From assembly GCA_000746015.1 (NCBI GenBank), contig JQKK01000015.1, forward strand, positions 46,703-110,702: a stretch of DNA of 64,000 nucleotides, read 5' to 3'. Both the position numbers and the translations under genes were made by a program. The stretch is from Lachnospiraceae bacterium MA2020. GTDB taxonomy: Bacteria > Bacillota > Clostridia > Lachnospirales > Lachnospiraceae. The first letter of the stretch is position 1. Each line of letters starts with the position of its first letter. Below are positions 53,990-61,850 of this stretch, one piece after another. Below the pieces are notes generated by a model, which saw only the letters and a list, made by a program, of their open reading frames with translations, was not told the DNA's origin and ran no database searches.

Positions 53990-55020
53990 TAAATCATCCC
54001 CTTTCTCATGGTCATCTCATATACCATCTTAAGAATTCCATCGTATGCTCCTTTGACATGTTCTGTTATTCTTGCAAATAGACCAGCTGCTATAGGTTCA
54101 TTCTTATGCTGCAAAGATTCATTTGCCTGATCCTTCTGGCTAAGCAAATAAACATAACATTCTGCAAATGACTTTTTTAATCTTTCAGGATTGAAAGTCA
54201 TTTCAAATCTCTTTTGCTCTGTTTCCATTTTCTCTATAACGTTATTGATTGACTTCAATTCCTCATTTGTATACTTCGTACTACTGCTATAATTATCAAT
54301 TCTTTTGTAAAGCGAACCTCTGAATCCTATGTTTTCCTTCTTGAATTCATCATTCACTCGTATTTTCACACCTGAAGGAGTTGAAAATACTATCATGCTA
54401 TCCACAACAACCTTCTTATTTATTCCAAGACTCCTGAATTCTTCTGTAAGTCGTTTTGTCAACAGAGTCCTTTTTTTGTCCATCTTTTCCCCGATGTTTA
54501 TATCATGATAGCATGTAGTATTCCCATAAAGGATTCTTCCACTTTTGCTTATTGTGATATCTTCTTTTGCATTCTTAACTTCCAGAATAATAAAACCGTT
54601 TTTTGTCACTACAATCGCATCCAGTTCTGTCTCATTAAATCCATCCGAAAGGTAAATGTTTCGATAAAATGATGCATCCTCTCGTGTTACATACTGAAAT
54701 GTATTTGCAACTCGGTCTTCTCCTTTTTTACCGGCTGCAGCAACTGCTATCTCCTTATTGATCAATTTCATTGCCTCTATACCAGCATTGATAGTCTCAT
54801 TCTCTTCTATATGATAATCCTGCTGCATACTTTGAAAAGCTTTTACTACTTCATTAATTCTAACAGTATCAGCGGTCGTATTTTCAGTGTACAAGTCGGA
54901 CGCAACCTTTTGAAATGCCTTAAGTTGGTTATAATACTCAACAAATGTATAGTTTTTGCGGGTGAAAACATTCTGTTCATCAAACTTAGAAAGAATCTCA
55001 TTAACTGTATACTTCATCAT
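53989..55020 (-). CDS. NERD-domain protein 2
   Basis: The start is set at the ATG at 55020 behind AAGGAGGTG; the longer frame has no ribosome site. The protein is 343 aa: a helical N-terminus, then a NERD domain with AAGKKGEDRVANTF near 95-108 and the core ETELDAIVVTKNGFIILEVKN (Asp134, Glu147, Lys149). This is a different sequence from the NERD protein at 48218, and it has no C-terminal membrane helix. Neighbours on both sides are membrane-anchored. Confidence 0.85.
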   Translation of the reverse strand: MMKYTVNEILSKFDEQNVFTRKNYTFVEYYNQLKAFQKVASDLYTENTTADTVRINEVVKAFQSMQQDYHIEENETINAGIEAMKLINKEIAVAAAGKKGEDRVANTFQYVTREDASFYRNIYLSDGFNETELDAIVVTKNGFIILEVKNAKEDITISKSGRILYGNTTCYHDINIGEKMDKKRTLLTKRLTEEFRSLGINKKVVVDSMIVFSTPSGVKIRVNDEFKKENIGFRGSLYKRIDNYSSSTKYTNEELKSINNVIEKMETEQKRFEMTFNPERLKKSFAECYVYLLSQKDQANESLQHKNEPIAAGLFARITEHVKGAYDGILKMVYEMTMRKGMI

Positions 55021-55033
55021 AAGCAGCACCTCC

Positions 55034-55123
55034 TTATACCCATGCCGTAATAAATACTGCAAGATAGAATAAAACTATAATTCCAATACCAATTCCTAAT
55101 ACTTTCAACACCAGATTCTTCAT
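55034..55123 (-). CDS. Single-pass membrane microprotein (29 aa)
   Basis: ATG at 55123 behind AGGAAGGAG. It encodes MKNLVLKVLGIGIGIIVLF followed by YLAVFITAWV, almost entirely one membrane helix. It precedes NERD2 by 13 bp on the same transcript. The clean ribosome site and hydrophobicity support it. Confidence 0.72.
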   Translation of the reverse strand: MKNLVLKVLGIGIGIIVLFYLAVFITAWV

Positions 55124-55139
55124 GTCTGTTTTTCTCCTT

Positions 55140-55208
55140 CCTATGTAATTTATTTGCTTTTGTTGAATTAATAGTATCATCCAGTCTTAAAAGAAAATTG
55201 GACACATA
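55140..55208 (-). promoter_or_regulatory. Promoter of the 29-aa/NERD2/DUF4230 operon
   Basis: In the minus sense ATGTGTCCAATTTTCTT is followed by an AAGAC element and ATGATACTATTAATTCAAC. It matches the element at about 51026-51077 upstream of the 59-aa operon, so the two operons are likely co-regulated. Confidence 0.7.
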
Positions 55209-55219
55209 AATCCCTTTAA

Positions 55220-55254
55220 AAACAAAAAGAAACATGAGTCAAAAAACTCATGCT
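55220..55254 (-). terminator. Terminator of CRISPR array 3
   Basis: The stem CATGAGT/ACTCATG is followed by TTTCTTTTTG in the minus sense. The sequence differs from the UUCG hairpin of arrays 1, 2 and 4 but has the same position. Confidence 0.82.
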
Positions 55255-55256
55255 TC

Positions 55257-55418
55257 AAAACTATATCTGGCTTTTCTCAATACAAAATAAGAAATTGGTT
55301 CGTGGATTATATGCATGTCTATTGCCAACTATATCTGGCTTTTCTCAATACCCAGGTCCTGTTATTCAGAAAGCAGAACCAAAGTCTATTGCCAACTATA
55401 TCTGGCTTTTCTCAATAC
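55257..55418 (-). CRISPR. CRISPR array 3, type VI-A (3 repeats, 2 spacers)
   Basis: Full repeats start at 55317 and 55384 and a degenerate one ends at 55283. They are identical to the main repeat. Spacers are 33 and 32 nt. No cas gene is adjacent, so it depends on the Cas13a at 44-48 kb. Confidence 0.95.
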
Positions 55419-55611
55419 CCTACCTTCTGTAGAGCTTTATTTATATGGTCTATTTTACCATTTTGCGGAGCATAAATAGCTATTTCTAAATATGAAAGTT
55501 TTATAAATAGTTTTTTGAACAAAATACCTTGTAAATCCAGTATTTATGCTATGCGGAGCAAAATATCATATCATACCTTGCGAATCTCTCTTAAAATGTT
55601 CTAAAAAGACA
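55419..55611 (-). promoter_or_regulatory. Leader of CRISPR array 3 and decayed flank
   Basis: The conserved leader continues to about 55480. The flank still resembles the 37440-37530 and 43615-43700 segments (second TGCGGAGCAAAA element near 55556), with no cas1/cas2 remnant left. Confidence 0.8.
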
Positions 55612-55802
55612 GAAACGGCAGTAATGTTTCCTGTAGCATCCTCTTGTAAACCGCTCAAGTGAAATCAACTTCGTACTGAGAATTGCGTCACAGACTAAGA
55701 GCCTTCGCCTTGGCGAATCGTCTGTGACGTTAGTCTCAGTAGAAGGAAGTTCACTGGTTAAAGCGGTTTCAGGGATGCGAAATGGAATATTACTGCCGTT
55801 TC
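55612..55802. repeat. Long imperfect palindrome, about 190 bp
   Basis: The outer arms begin GAAACGGCAGTAATGTTTC and end GAATATTACTGCCGTTTC. Inner arms pair again as AAACCGCT/AGCGGTTT, AAGTGAA/TTCACT, TACTGAG/CTCAGTA and GTCACAGAC/GTCTGTGAC, with a self-complementary TTCGCC-TT-GGCGAA top. Two arms of about 92 bp fold into one long stem with small bulges. It could be a palindromic mobile element (MITE/REP-like) or a structured RNA. Confidence 0.9.
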
Positions 55803-55846
55803 GTGGCTATATATTCAACTTTCAGCTATACACGTGCGTAAGCACC

Positions 55847-55930
55847 GGACAATTCATGATATCCGTGCCTTTCCAGGCAGGGATACCTACCTGAATTGTC
55901 CGTCTATTGTCCGTCTATTGTCCGTCTTTA
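55847..55930. repeat. Hairpin followed by an 11-bp tandem repeat
   Basis: GGACAATTCA...TGAATTGTCC (55847-55901) encloses an inner GTGCC/GGCAG-type stem. It is followed by nearly three copies of GTCCGTCTATT up to the bcp stop codon. It may act as the bcp terminator. Confidence 0.85.
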
Positions 55931-56383
55931 TCATAATTCTTCCAACATCTGCTGCGGATTATCTGCAGCCTTTACCTTATCCATAGCCTTGATGATCATA
56001 CCCTCTTCATCAATCAGATAGGTTGTCCTCACGACTCCCATCGAAACTTTTCCATAGTTCTTCTTTTCCTTCCAGACATCATATGCCTTGATTACTTCAA
56101 GCTCTGTGTCAGAAAGGAGCGTAAATGGCAAACCATACTTCTCCTCAAACCTTTTGTGTGAAGCTACAGAATCTTTGCTAACTCCAAGTACGATTGCTCC
56201 TTTTTCCTGAATCTGTGGATATCTGTCAGCAAATCCACAAGCCTGTTTCGTACATCCTGCAGTGCTGTCCTTAGGATAAAAATATAAAATAACCTTCTTT
56301 TCTTTATAATCAGAAAGAGAATGCATATCTCCATTCTGATCCGGAAGTGAAAAATTGGGTGCCTTTGTTCCTAATTCAATCAT
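55931..56383 (-). CDS. bcp: Thiol peroxidase, Bcp/PrxQ family
   Basis: This 150-aa peroxiredoxin reduces peroxides with thioredoxin as donor in the cytoplasm. It has the peroxidatic Cys44 and resolving Cys49 (DSTAGCTKQACGF), FYPKD, and a late RTTYLIDEEG. Length is typical. It has an AGGTAC-type ribosome site and is divergent from the HAD gene. Confidence 0.95.
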   Translation of the reverse strand: MIELGTKAPNFSLPDQNGDMHSLSDYKEKKVILYFYPKDSTAGCTKQACGFADRYPQIQEKGAIVLGVSKDSVASHKRFEEKYGLPFTLLSDTELEVIKAYDVWKEKKNYGKVSMGVVRTTYLIDEEGMIIKAMDKVKAADNPQQMLEEL

Positions 56384-56507
56384 AATGTACCTCCATAAAT
56401 TTGTTTAATACCTTCAACTCAATTATAGCTCATTATTATCATAACGACACAATTCTTCGTATGATATAATCATTTTTAGAAAAAATTTTCATATAACGGA
56501 GCAGACC

Positions 56508-57107
56508 ATGATTAAAACAATTATTTTTGACATAGGTGGAGTTCTTAAACGATTTGAATATGTGAAGTACATCAACAGTTTATTCAATGATCCTGATACT
56601 GTTGATGCTGTATATAACGCCATTTGGAAAAGCGGTAACTGGGAGATGCTGGACGCAGGCGAAGATGCTGACAAAGTTCTTTCTTTGATGATAGCTGGCG
56701 GAAAAGGCTATGAAAATGAAATAAAACTCGTATTTAATACAATAGGCAAATGCATGTACAGGCAGGAATATGCCATTCCCTGGATAAAATCTCTTAAGTC
56801 AAGGGGATACAAAATCCTTTATCTGTCAAATTATTCAAAATATGTCATGCAGATCTGTCCTGAGGTACTGGACTTCCTGCCCTACATGGACGGCGGCATA
56901 TTTTCGTGTGATGTTCACTTAATGAAGCCGGATGAAAAAATATATAAAATGCTTCTGGATAAATATGATCTTGTTGCTTCTGAATGCGTTTTTATCGATG
57001 ACAATGAAACAAATGCAGTTGTTGCAAAAAGAACAGGCATGGAGGCAATCCACTTTACGGACTACCTTCATGCCCAAAAACAGCTTGAAAAAATACTACA
57101 TAGTTAA
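56508..57107 (+). CDS. HAD-superfamily hydrolase (YihX-like subfamily IA)
   Basis: This 199-aa protein has motif I FDIGGVL (second Asp replaced by Gly, as in many YihX-like proteins), motif II LYLSNYSK, a motif III lysine in LMKPDEKIYK, and motif IV CVFIDDNETN. It is probably a sugar-phosphate or small-molecule phosphatase. It is convergent with the AGCS transporter gene, with only 7 bp between stops. Confidence 0.9.
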   Translation: MIKTIIFDIGGVLKRFEYVKYINSLFNDPDTVDAVYNAIWKSGNWEMLDAGEDADKVLSLMIAGGKGYENEIKLVFNTIGKCMYRQEYAIPWIKSLKSRGYKILYLSNYSKYVMQICPEVLDFLPYMDGGIFSCDVHLMKPDEKIYKMLLDKYDLVASECVFIDDNETNAVVAKRTGMEAIHFTDYLHAQKQLEKILHS

Positions 57108-57114
57108 ACTTATA

Positions 57115-58554
57115 TTATGCTTCAGTCTGAGTTTCAGCTGTCTTTTTCATCTTCCACTCAGCCTTTTCCTTCTCAACTGTAGGCTGGAAACGCTTTACTT
57201 CTTCCACAACCACGCCAGTCATTGCAAGCAGACAGATAAGGTTTGGAATTGCCATCAGAGCATTCATGATATCTGAAATGTTCCAGATAAGCTCAAGTGT
57301 CTGAGTTGCTCCGACAAATACGATAAGAGAATATACAATTCTGTATGCGTAAATGACCTTACGGCTTGGGATAAGATACTCAACAGCCTTCTCACCGTGA
57401 TACTCCCAACCGATAATTGTCGAAAATGCAAAGAGCATGATTCCAATCGAAACCAGATAAGAGCCTGCAGGTCCAAGTGTTGCTGCAAAAGCTGCCATTG
57501 TAAGCGGAACTGCTGAAAGTGTTGCGCCTGAAGCATCTGTTGTGCCAAGTACGCCGGATGATGCAATAACAAGACCTGTGATAGTACAAACAACGATAGT
57601 ATCAAAAAATGTGCCTGTCATGTTGATGTAGCCCTGTCTTACAGGATCGTCTGTTGTAGCAGATGCTGCAGTGATAGCTGCAGAACCCATACCTGCTTCA
57701 TTTGAGAAGCATCCTCTTGCTACACCATATCTGATAGAATTCATTACAGATGCTGTGATAGTACCAATGACGCCGCCGCCAACAGCCTTAGGATTAAATG
57801 CCATAACTATGATCTGATAAAGACCGTGTGGAACGTTTTTGTAATTAAGGATGATACAAAGGATACCTGCGATGACATAAAAGATAGCCATTCCCGGAAC
57901 TACAACTGATGATACTTTTGAAATGCTCTTAATACCGCCAACGATTATAGCGAGTGTAAGAATTGTAACTACAGCACCGGTAACTGCAACCGGAACCCCA
58001 AAGGAAGTATGTACTGCATCAGCGATGGAATTAGACTGTGTCATATCTCCAATACCAAAAGATGCAAGTACTGCAAAGAGTGCGAATAAAAATCCAAGAG
58101 TGGCTCCGACTTTCTCATTCTTAAAGCCGTTTCTCATAGTGAACATCGGTCCACCATTCATCTCTCCTATCTCATTCTGCTCTCTATACTTGATAGCTAG
58201 CATACACTCACTGAACTTTGTTGTAAGTCCGAACAAAGCGCTGAGCCACATCCACACTAAGGCTCCGGGACCGCCCGCTGCCATAGCTGTTGCAACTCCG
58301 GCGATATTTCCTGTACCGATAGTTGCTGCAAGTGCTGTCATAAGTGCTGAGAAAGGTGAAACATCTCCTGTTCCCCTTGTTGTCTTTCTTGACTCACTGC
58401 TAAATATGCTGTGAAGAGCATAGCCAAGGTTTCTCCATGTCTGAAATCTGAGCCGGATAGTCATATATACACCTGTTCCTACAAGCAATATAAGCATTAC
58501 CGGTCCCCATACAAAACTGTCAACTTTCGCTACAAAACTTGAAAAATCTCCCAT
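57115..58554 (-). CDS. Sodium:alanine/glycine symporter (AGCS family)
   Basis: The start is placed at the second ATG (58554), about 8 nt after AGGAGG; the first ATG is too close. This protein of about 479 aa has ten or so membrane helices with the AGCS motifs (GTGNIAGVATAMAAGGPGA, GMGSAAITAASATTDDPVRQG). It imports a small amino acid with Na+. As the last gene of the pxp operon it may import D/L-alanine, glutamine or a related substrate. Confidence 0.93.
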   Translation of the reverse strand: MGDFSSFVAKVDSFVWGPVMLILLVGTGVYMTIRLRFQTWRNLGYALHSIFSSESRKTTRGTGDVSPFSALMTALAATIGTGNIAGVATAMAAGGPGALVWMWLSALFGLTTKFSECMLAIKYREQNEIGEMNGGPMFTMRNGFKNEKVGATLGFLFALFAVLASFGIGDMTQSNSIADAVHTSFGVPVAVTGAVVTILTLAIIVGGIKSISKVSSVVVPGMAIFYVIAGILCIILNYKNVPHGLYQIIVMAFNPKAVGGGVIGTITASVMNSIRYGVARGCFSNEAGMGSAAITAASATTDDPVRQGYINMTGTFFDTIVVCTITGLVIASSGVLGTTDASGATLSAVPLTMAAFAATLGPAGSYLVSIGIMLFAFSTIIGWEYHGEKAVEYLIPSRKVIYAYRIVYSLIVFVGATQTLELIWNISDIMNALMAIPNLICLLAMTGVVVEEVKRFQPTVEKEKAEWKMKKTAETQTEA

Positions 58555-58603
58555 ACACATATCCTCCTCTGATTACTTTGGTCTTCTGCTTACTTACTTT
58601 TCC

Positions 58604-59443
58604 TTATTCTGTTGCCTCCAAAATCTCCTTATATAAATTGCTTCTGAGCTTTTCAAAAGTCTCAGGATCCTTGCCTCCCACGCTCTTGCCGTCAAGCTCT
58701 GAAACTCTCAGGCATACATTTGATGAAGAAGTAACCAAGATCTCATCTGCATTCCATACATCATCCATATAGTAAGGTGTCTCGCTTACGGCAATTCCAA
58801 GCTTTTTGCACATTCTTACAAGATGCGCTCTTGCAATGCCAGGCAAAATCAGGTTATCAGTTGGTGCTGTATATACTTTTCCATCTTTGATAATGTGACA
58901 GTTTGAATGTGCACACTCTGTAACTCTTCCGCCATGCCTGTAAAGTATCGACTCATCACATCCCGCTTTGGCTGCCTTTTCTGCATAGAGTACTGATGGA
59001 AGCAGATTCAGTGTTTTACAATTACAATATTCAAATCTGTGATCTTCCAGTGAAATACATTTGATAGGTGTCAGGCCGTCCGCCAGTGAGCCCGGTTTAA
59101 GCATTACCCAGAGATTTCCGGCACCTTCTGTGTACTTATGATCTCTTATGCCGGTGCCTCTTGTACACTGCCAGTATACAAACTGATCTCCGGTATCAAG
59201 TTTTTTTACAAGATCTTCCAATAAATCTTTAAGTTCTTCTTTAGTCATTGGAATTATGATATCAAGCAGTGCAGCACTATTAAAAAATCTGTCTATATGC
59301 TCATCAATTGCAAATATTTTATAATTTCGTGCGGGTGCTGCATCGTATACGCCATCACCGAAAAAACAAACCCTGTCATTAAAGGGAATTGACATATTCT
59401 CAAGCTCATCATATTTGCCGTTGTAATAACCTAAAGTCTTCAT
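58604..59443 (-). CDS. Class IV aminotransferase (D-amino acid / branched-chain type)
   Basis: The start is at the ATG at 59443 behind AAGGAG. This PLP enzyme of about 279 aa shows the fold-type IV layout (FFGDGVYDAAPARNYKIF, QCTRGTGIRDH, TECAHSNCHII, VTSSSNVCLRV). In an operon for 5-oxoproline and D-glutamate it is a good candidate for a D-amino acid transaminase. It overlaps nothing but follows the DUF4392 stop by 2 bp. Confidence 0.88.
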   Translation of the reverse strand: MKTLGYYNGKYDELENMSIPFNDRVCFFGDGVYDAAPARNYKIFAIDEHIDRFFNSAALLDIIIPMTKEELKDLLEDLVKKLDTGDQFVYWQCTRGTGIRDHKYTEGAGNLWVMLKPGSLADGLTPIKCISLEDHRFEYCNCKTLNLLPSVLYAEKAAKAGCDESILYRHGGRVTECAHSNCHIIKDGKVYTAPTDNLILPGIARAHLVRMCKKLGIAVSETPYYMDDVWNADEILVTSSSNVCLRVSELDGKSVGGKDPETFEKLRSNLYKEILEATE

Positions 59444-59445
59444 TT

Positions 59446-60264
59446 TCAAATACTCCTTCCCAACTCTCCTATAATTTCTTTTTCTACTGATATATCGTAT
59501 CCATCAACACTTACAACATGCTCATGGGTAACGCCATCCACACTTCCCATATCTACAGTCTCTTTGATATAGTTTTCTATCCAGTCGATACGCACAAGCA
59601 GTTTCTCTGATGTCATCTTTTCAAGTGCTGCGACTATTCCATATGCTCCCCAGTTTGAAACTGATGCAATGACCAGTACGTCTGTCTGAACCTTGCAAGG
59701 TACCAGATTCAGTTTTCTGCTGATAATTCCGACCAGGTTCCCCATTCCGATCTCATTACCGCCATCACCGACTCCAATAGTTGGTATCTTTCCATAAGCA
59801 AGTCTGAATACTGTATCAACCGGTGCTGTATATTTACCAATATCTACACCCCTCATGTTTGCATATCTGTCATCCACATTTTTGCCGCATCTCTCTATAG
59901 AGATAAGACCTACCGGACTATACTCTTTAAGAACATTCTCGCAGTCTTCCTTTGTAGCATTCATATCGAGATAAATTACGCCAATATCCTCTTTTTCAAA
60001 AAATCCCTCGCAAAACTCATCAGTGAGGATCATTGGTGTATAGCCCAGCTTTTTCAGTGCTTTCGCAACAGCCACTGTTCCTGCCGGCCCGTCTGTTTCT
60101 GCAAATCCTGCCACATAAAATCCGGTTGCCAAAAGGACTATTCCCTTCTCCCACGAAAGGATCTCCCTTGCAGCCTGATGACAAAAGTCATCAGGTATAT
60201 AATTTCTCAGCTTCTGCATTCCCCTTCCGGAATATCTGAGGACTACGTCTTCAATCTTCTCCAC
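59446..60264 (-). CDS. DUF4392 protein (C-terminal half of D-glutamate cyclase type)
   Basis: This 272-aa protein matches the D-glutamate cyclase-like C-terminal domain (GIVLLATGFYVAGFAETDGPAG, GVGDGGNEIGMGN, GAYGIVAALEKMT). In animal DGLUCY this domain is fused to a DUF1445 domain; here the DUF1445 partner is a separate gene two genes upstream. It should work in interconverting D-glutamate and 5-oxo-D-proline. It overlaps pxpA by 14 bp. Confidence 0.88.
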   Translation of the reverse strand: MEKIEDVVLRYSGRGMQKLRNYIPDDFCHQAAREILSWEKGIVLLATGFYVAGFAETDGPAGTVAVAKALKKLGYTPMILTDEFCEGFFEKEDIGVIYLDMNATKEDCENVLKEYSPVGLISIERCGKNVDDRYANMRGVDIGKYTAPVDTVFRLAYGKIPTIGVGDGGNEIGMGNLVGIISRKLNLVPCKVQTDVLVIASVSNWGAYGIVAALEKMTSEKLLVRIDWIENYIKETVDMGSVDGVTHEHVVSVDGYDISVEKEIIGELGRSI

Positions 60265-61033
60265 TCTCTATGACCTCCTTGATCGGACAGATTTCTATAT
60301 TTTCTTCTATAAGTCTCTTGCTTATCTTTTCTGCAAATGCTACTGCTTTAGGTCCATCACCATGGAGGCATATGGAATCTGCTTTTACTTCTACAGGTTT
60401 ACCTGTGATCGATGTTACAGTGCCGCTCTTTATCATTTCGATAACTCGCTTGATCGCTTCATCTTCGTCTGTTATCATCGCACCCGGCTTTGTTCTGGCA
60501 ACCAGCGATCCATCTTCTTCATAAGCCCTGTCCGCAAAAACTTCACTTGCCGATTTTAATCCTGTCTGCTCTGCTGCATCTATTAAGCAGCTGCCGCTCA
60601 AGCCTAAAAGTATAAGATCCGGATCCACTTCATATATTCCCTCCGCAATCGCTTCAGCAAGCTTCATATCTTTACCAGCCATATTATACATAGCACCATG
60701 AGGCTTTACATGACTAAGCTCTACTCCATTCGCTTTGCAAAATGCACTAAGCGCACCCAGCTGATATTGTACCATTACCTTTACTTCTTTTGGAGATACG
60801 TTCATATTTCGTCTTCCAAAACCGACAAGATCAGCGTACCCCGGATGAGCTCCTATCGAAACTGACATATCCTTGCACATCTTTACAGTCTCAGACATTA
60901 CTGAAGGATCTGACGCATGAAACCCGCATGCAACATTTGCCGAAGAAATATATGGAATAACTTTATCGTCCATTCCACATATATAATTTCCAAAGCTTTC
61001 ACCCAGATCGCAATTAAGGTCTACTTTCTTCAT
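60251..61033 (-). CDS. pxpA: 5-oxoprolinase subunit A
   Basis: This 260-aa LamB/YcsF-family subunit has VDLNCDLGESFG, ANVACGFHASDP, GAHPGYADLVGFGRR and HVKPHGAMYN. Together with PxpB and PxpC it hydrolyses 5-oxoproline to glutamate using ATP. All three subunits are in this operon. It lies 16 bp after DUF1445. Confidence 0.95.
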   Translation of the reverse strand: MKKVDLNCDLGESFGNYICGMDDKVIPYISSANVACGFHASDPSVMSETVKMCKDMSVSIGAHPGYADLVGFGRRNMNVSPKEVKVMVQYQLGALSAFCKANGVELSHVKPHGAMYNMAGKDMKLAEAIAEGIYEVDPDLILLGLSGSCLIDAAEQTGLKSASEVFADRAYEEDGSLVARTKPGAMITDEDEAIKRVIEMIKSGTVTSITGKPVEVKADSICLHGDGPKAVAFAEKISKRLIEENIEICPIKEVIESGED

Positions 61034-61049
61034 TTTTTTATCTCCAATT

Positions 61050-61850
61050 TTAATATTTCAAGTTTACATTTTTCACATCCGATATGAACATGTGCCCCGG
61101 TGCATGAGTAATACAAAAATCCGGTTTTGATGCCATCACTACTGCCTGAGGTGTTACTCCGCATGGCCAAAATACAGGCACTTCTCCATCTCTTATCTCT
61201 ACCATATCGCCATAGTCAGGCTTATTTATATCACTTATACCAATATGCTCAGGTGAGCCGATATGTACAGGTGAACCATGAACCCTCGGCATTGCTCCTG
61301 TTATCATTACAGCTTTTGGTACGAGCTCATACGGGATAGGTCTCATACTCACTACCATATTTCCCTTAAATACTCCGGCCGTCTCACATACAATGTTCGT
61401 ATTATACATTGGAACATTGCAGCCCTGCTCTATCTGCCTTACAGGTACATCAGCCGCCAGCAACTCTCCTTCAAACGAAAAGCTGCAGCCTATCAGGAAA
61501 CTTACCAGATCATCTCTCCAAAGATCACTTACATCTGTATGCTCTCCCTTAAGTTCACCATTCTCATATATCCTGTACTTTGGGATATCTCTTGCAATAT
61601 CTGCGTCTTTTCCCAAAAACTTAAGTCCCCTTTGTCCAACATCACTAACCTCAAGCAATGGACAGCTTCGTGGATTTCTCATTGCAAAGAGCAGAAAATC
61701 ATAAGCATAATTTTGTGGAAGGACAACCAGATTTGCCTGCGCATACCCTTCACACATTCCGGACGTCTGATAGTCTATCATTCCTTCCCGGATCAATGCC
61801 CTCACATCTTTTGGATGAGCACTTGCATATTTATTTGATCTGTCTACCAT
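61050..61850 (-). CDS. DUF1445 / putative hydro-lyase (D-glutamate cyclase N-half type)
   Basis: This 266-aa protein shows the DUF1445 hallmarks: LIREGMIDYQTSGMCEGYAQANL, FLIGCSFSFEGELLAADVPVRQ, GPVH-like HGSPVHIGSPEHIGI, and FWPCGVTPQ. DUF1445 is one half of mammalian D-glutamate cyclase, and many operons pair it with pxpABC. It probably dehydrates D-glutamate to 5-oxo-D-proline, or the reverse. It overlaps pxpC by 7 bp. Confidence 0.92.
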   Translation of the reverse strand: MVDRSNKYASAHPKDVRALIREGMIDYQTSGMCEGYAQANLVVLPQNYAYDFLLFAMRNPRSCPLLEVSDVGQRGLKFLGKDADIARDIPKYRIYENGELKGEHTDVSDLWRDDLVSFLIGCSFSFEGELLAADVPVRQIEQGCNVPMYNTNIVCETAGVFKGNMVVSMRPIPYELVPKAVMITGAMPRVHGSPVHIGSPEHIGISDINKPDYGDMVEIRDGEVPVFWPCGVTPQAVVMASKPDFCITHAPGHMFISDVKNVNLKY

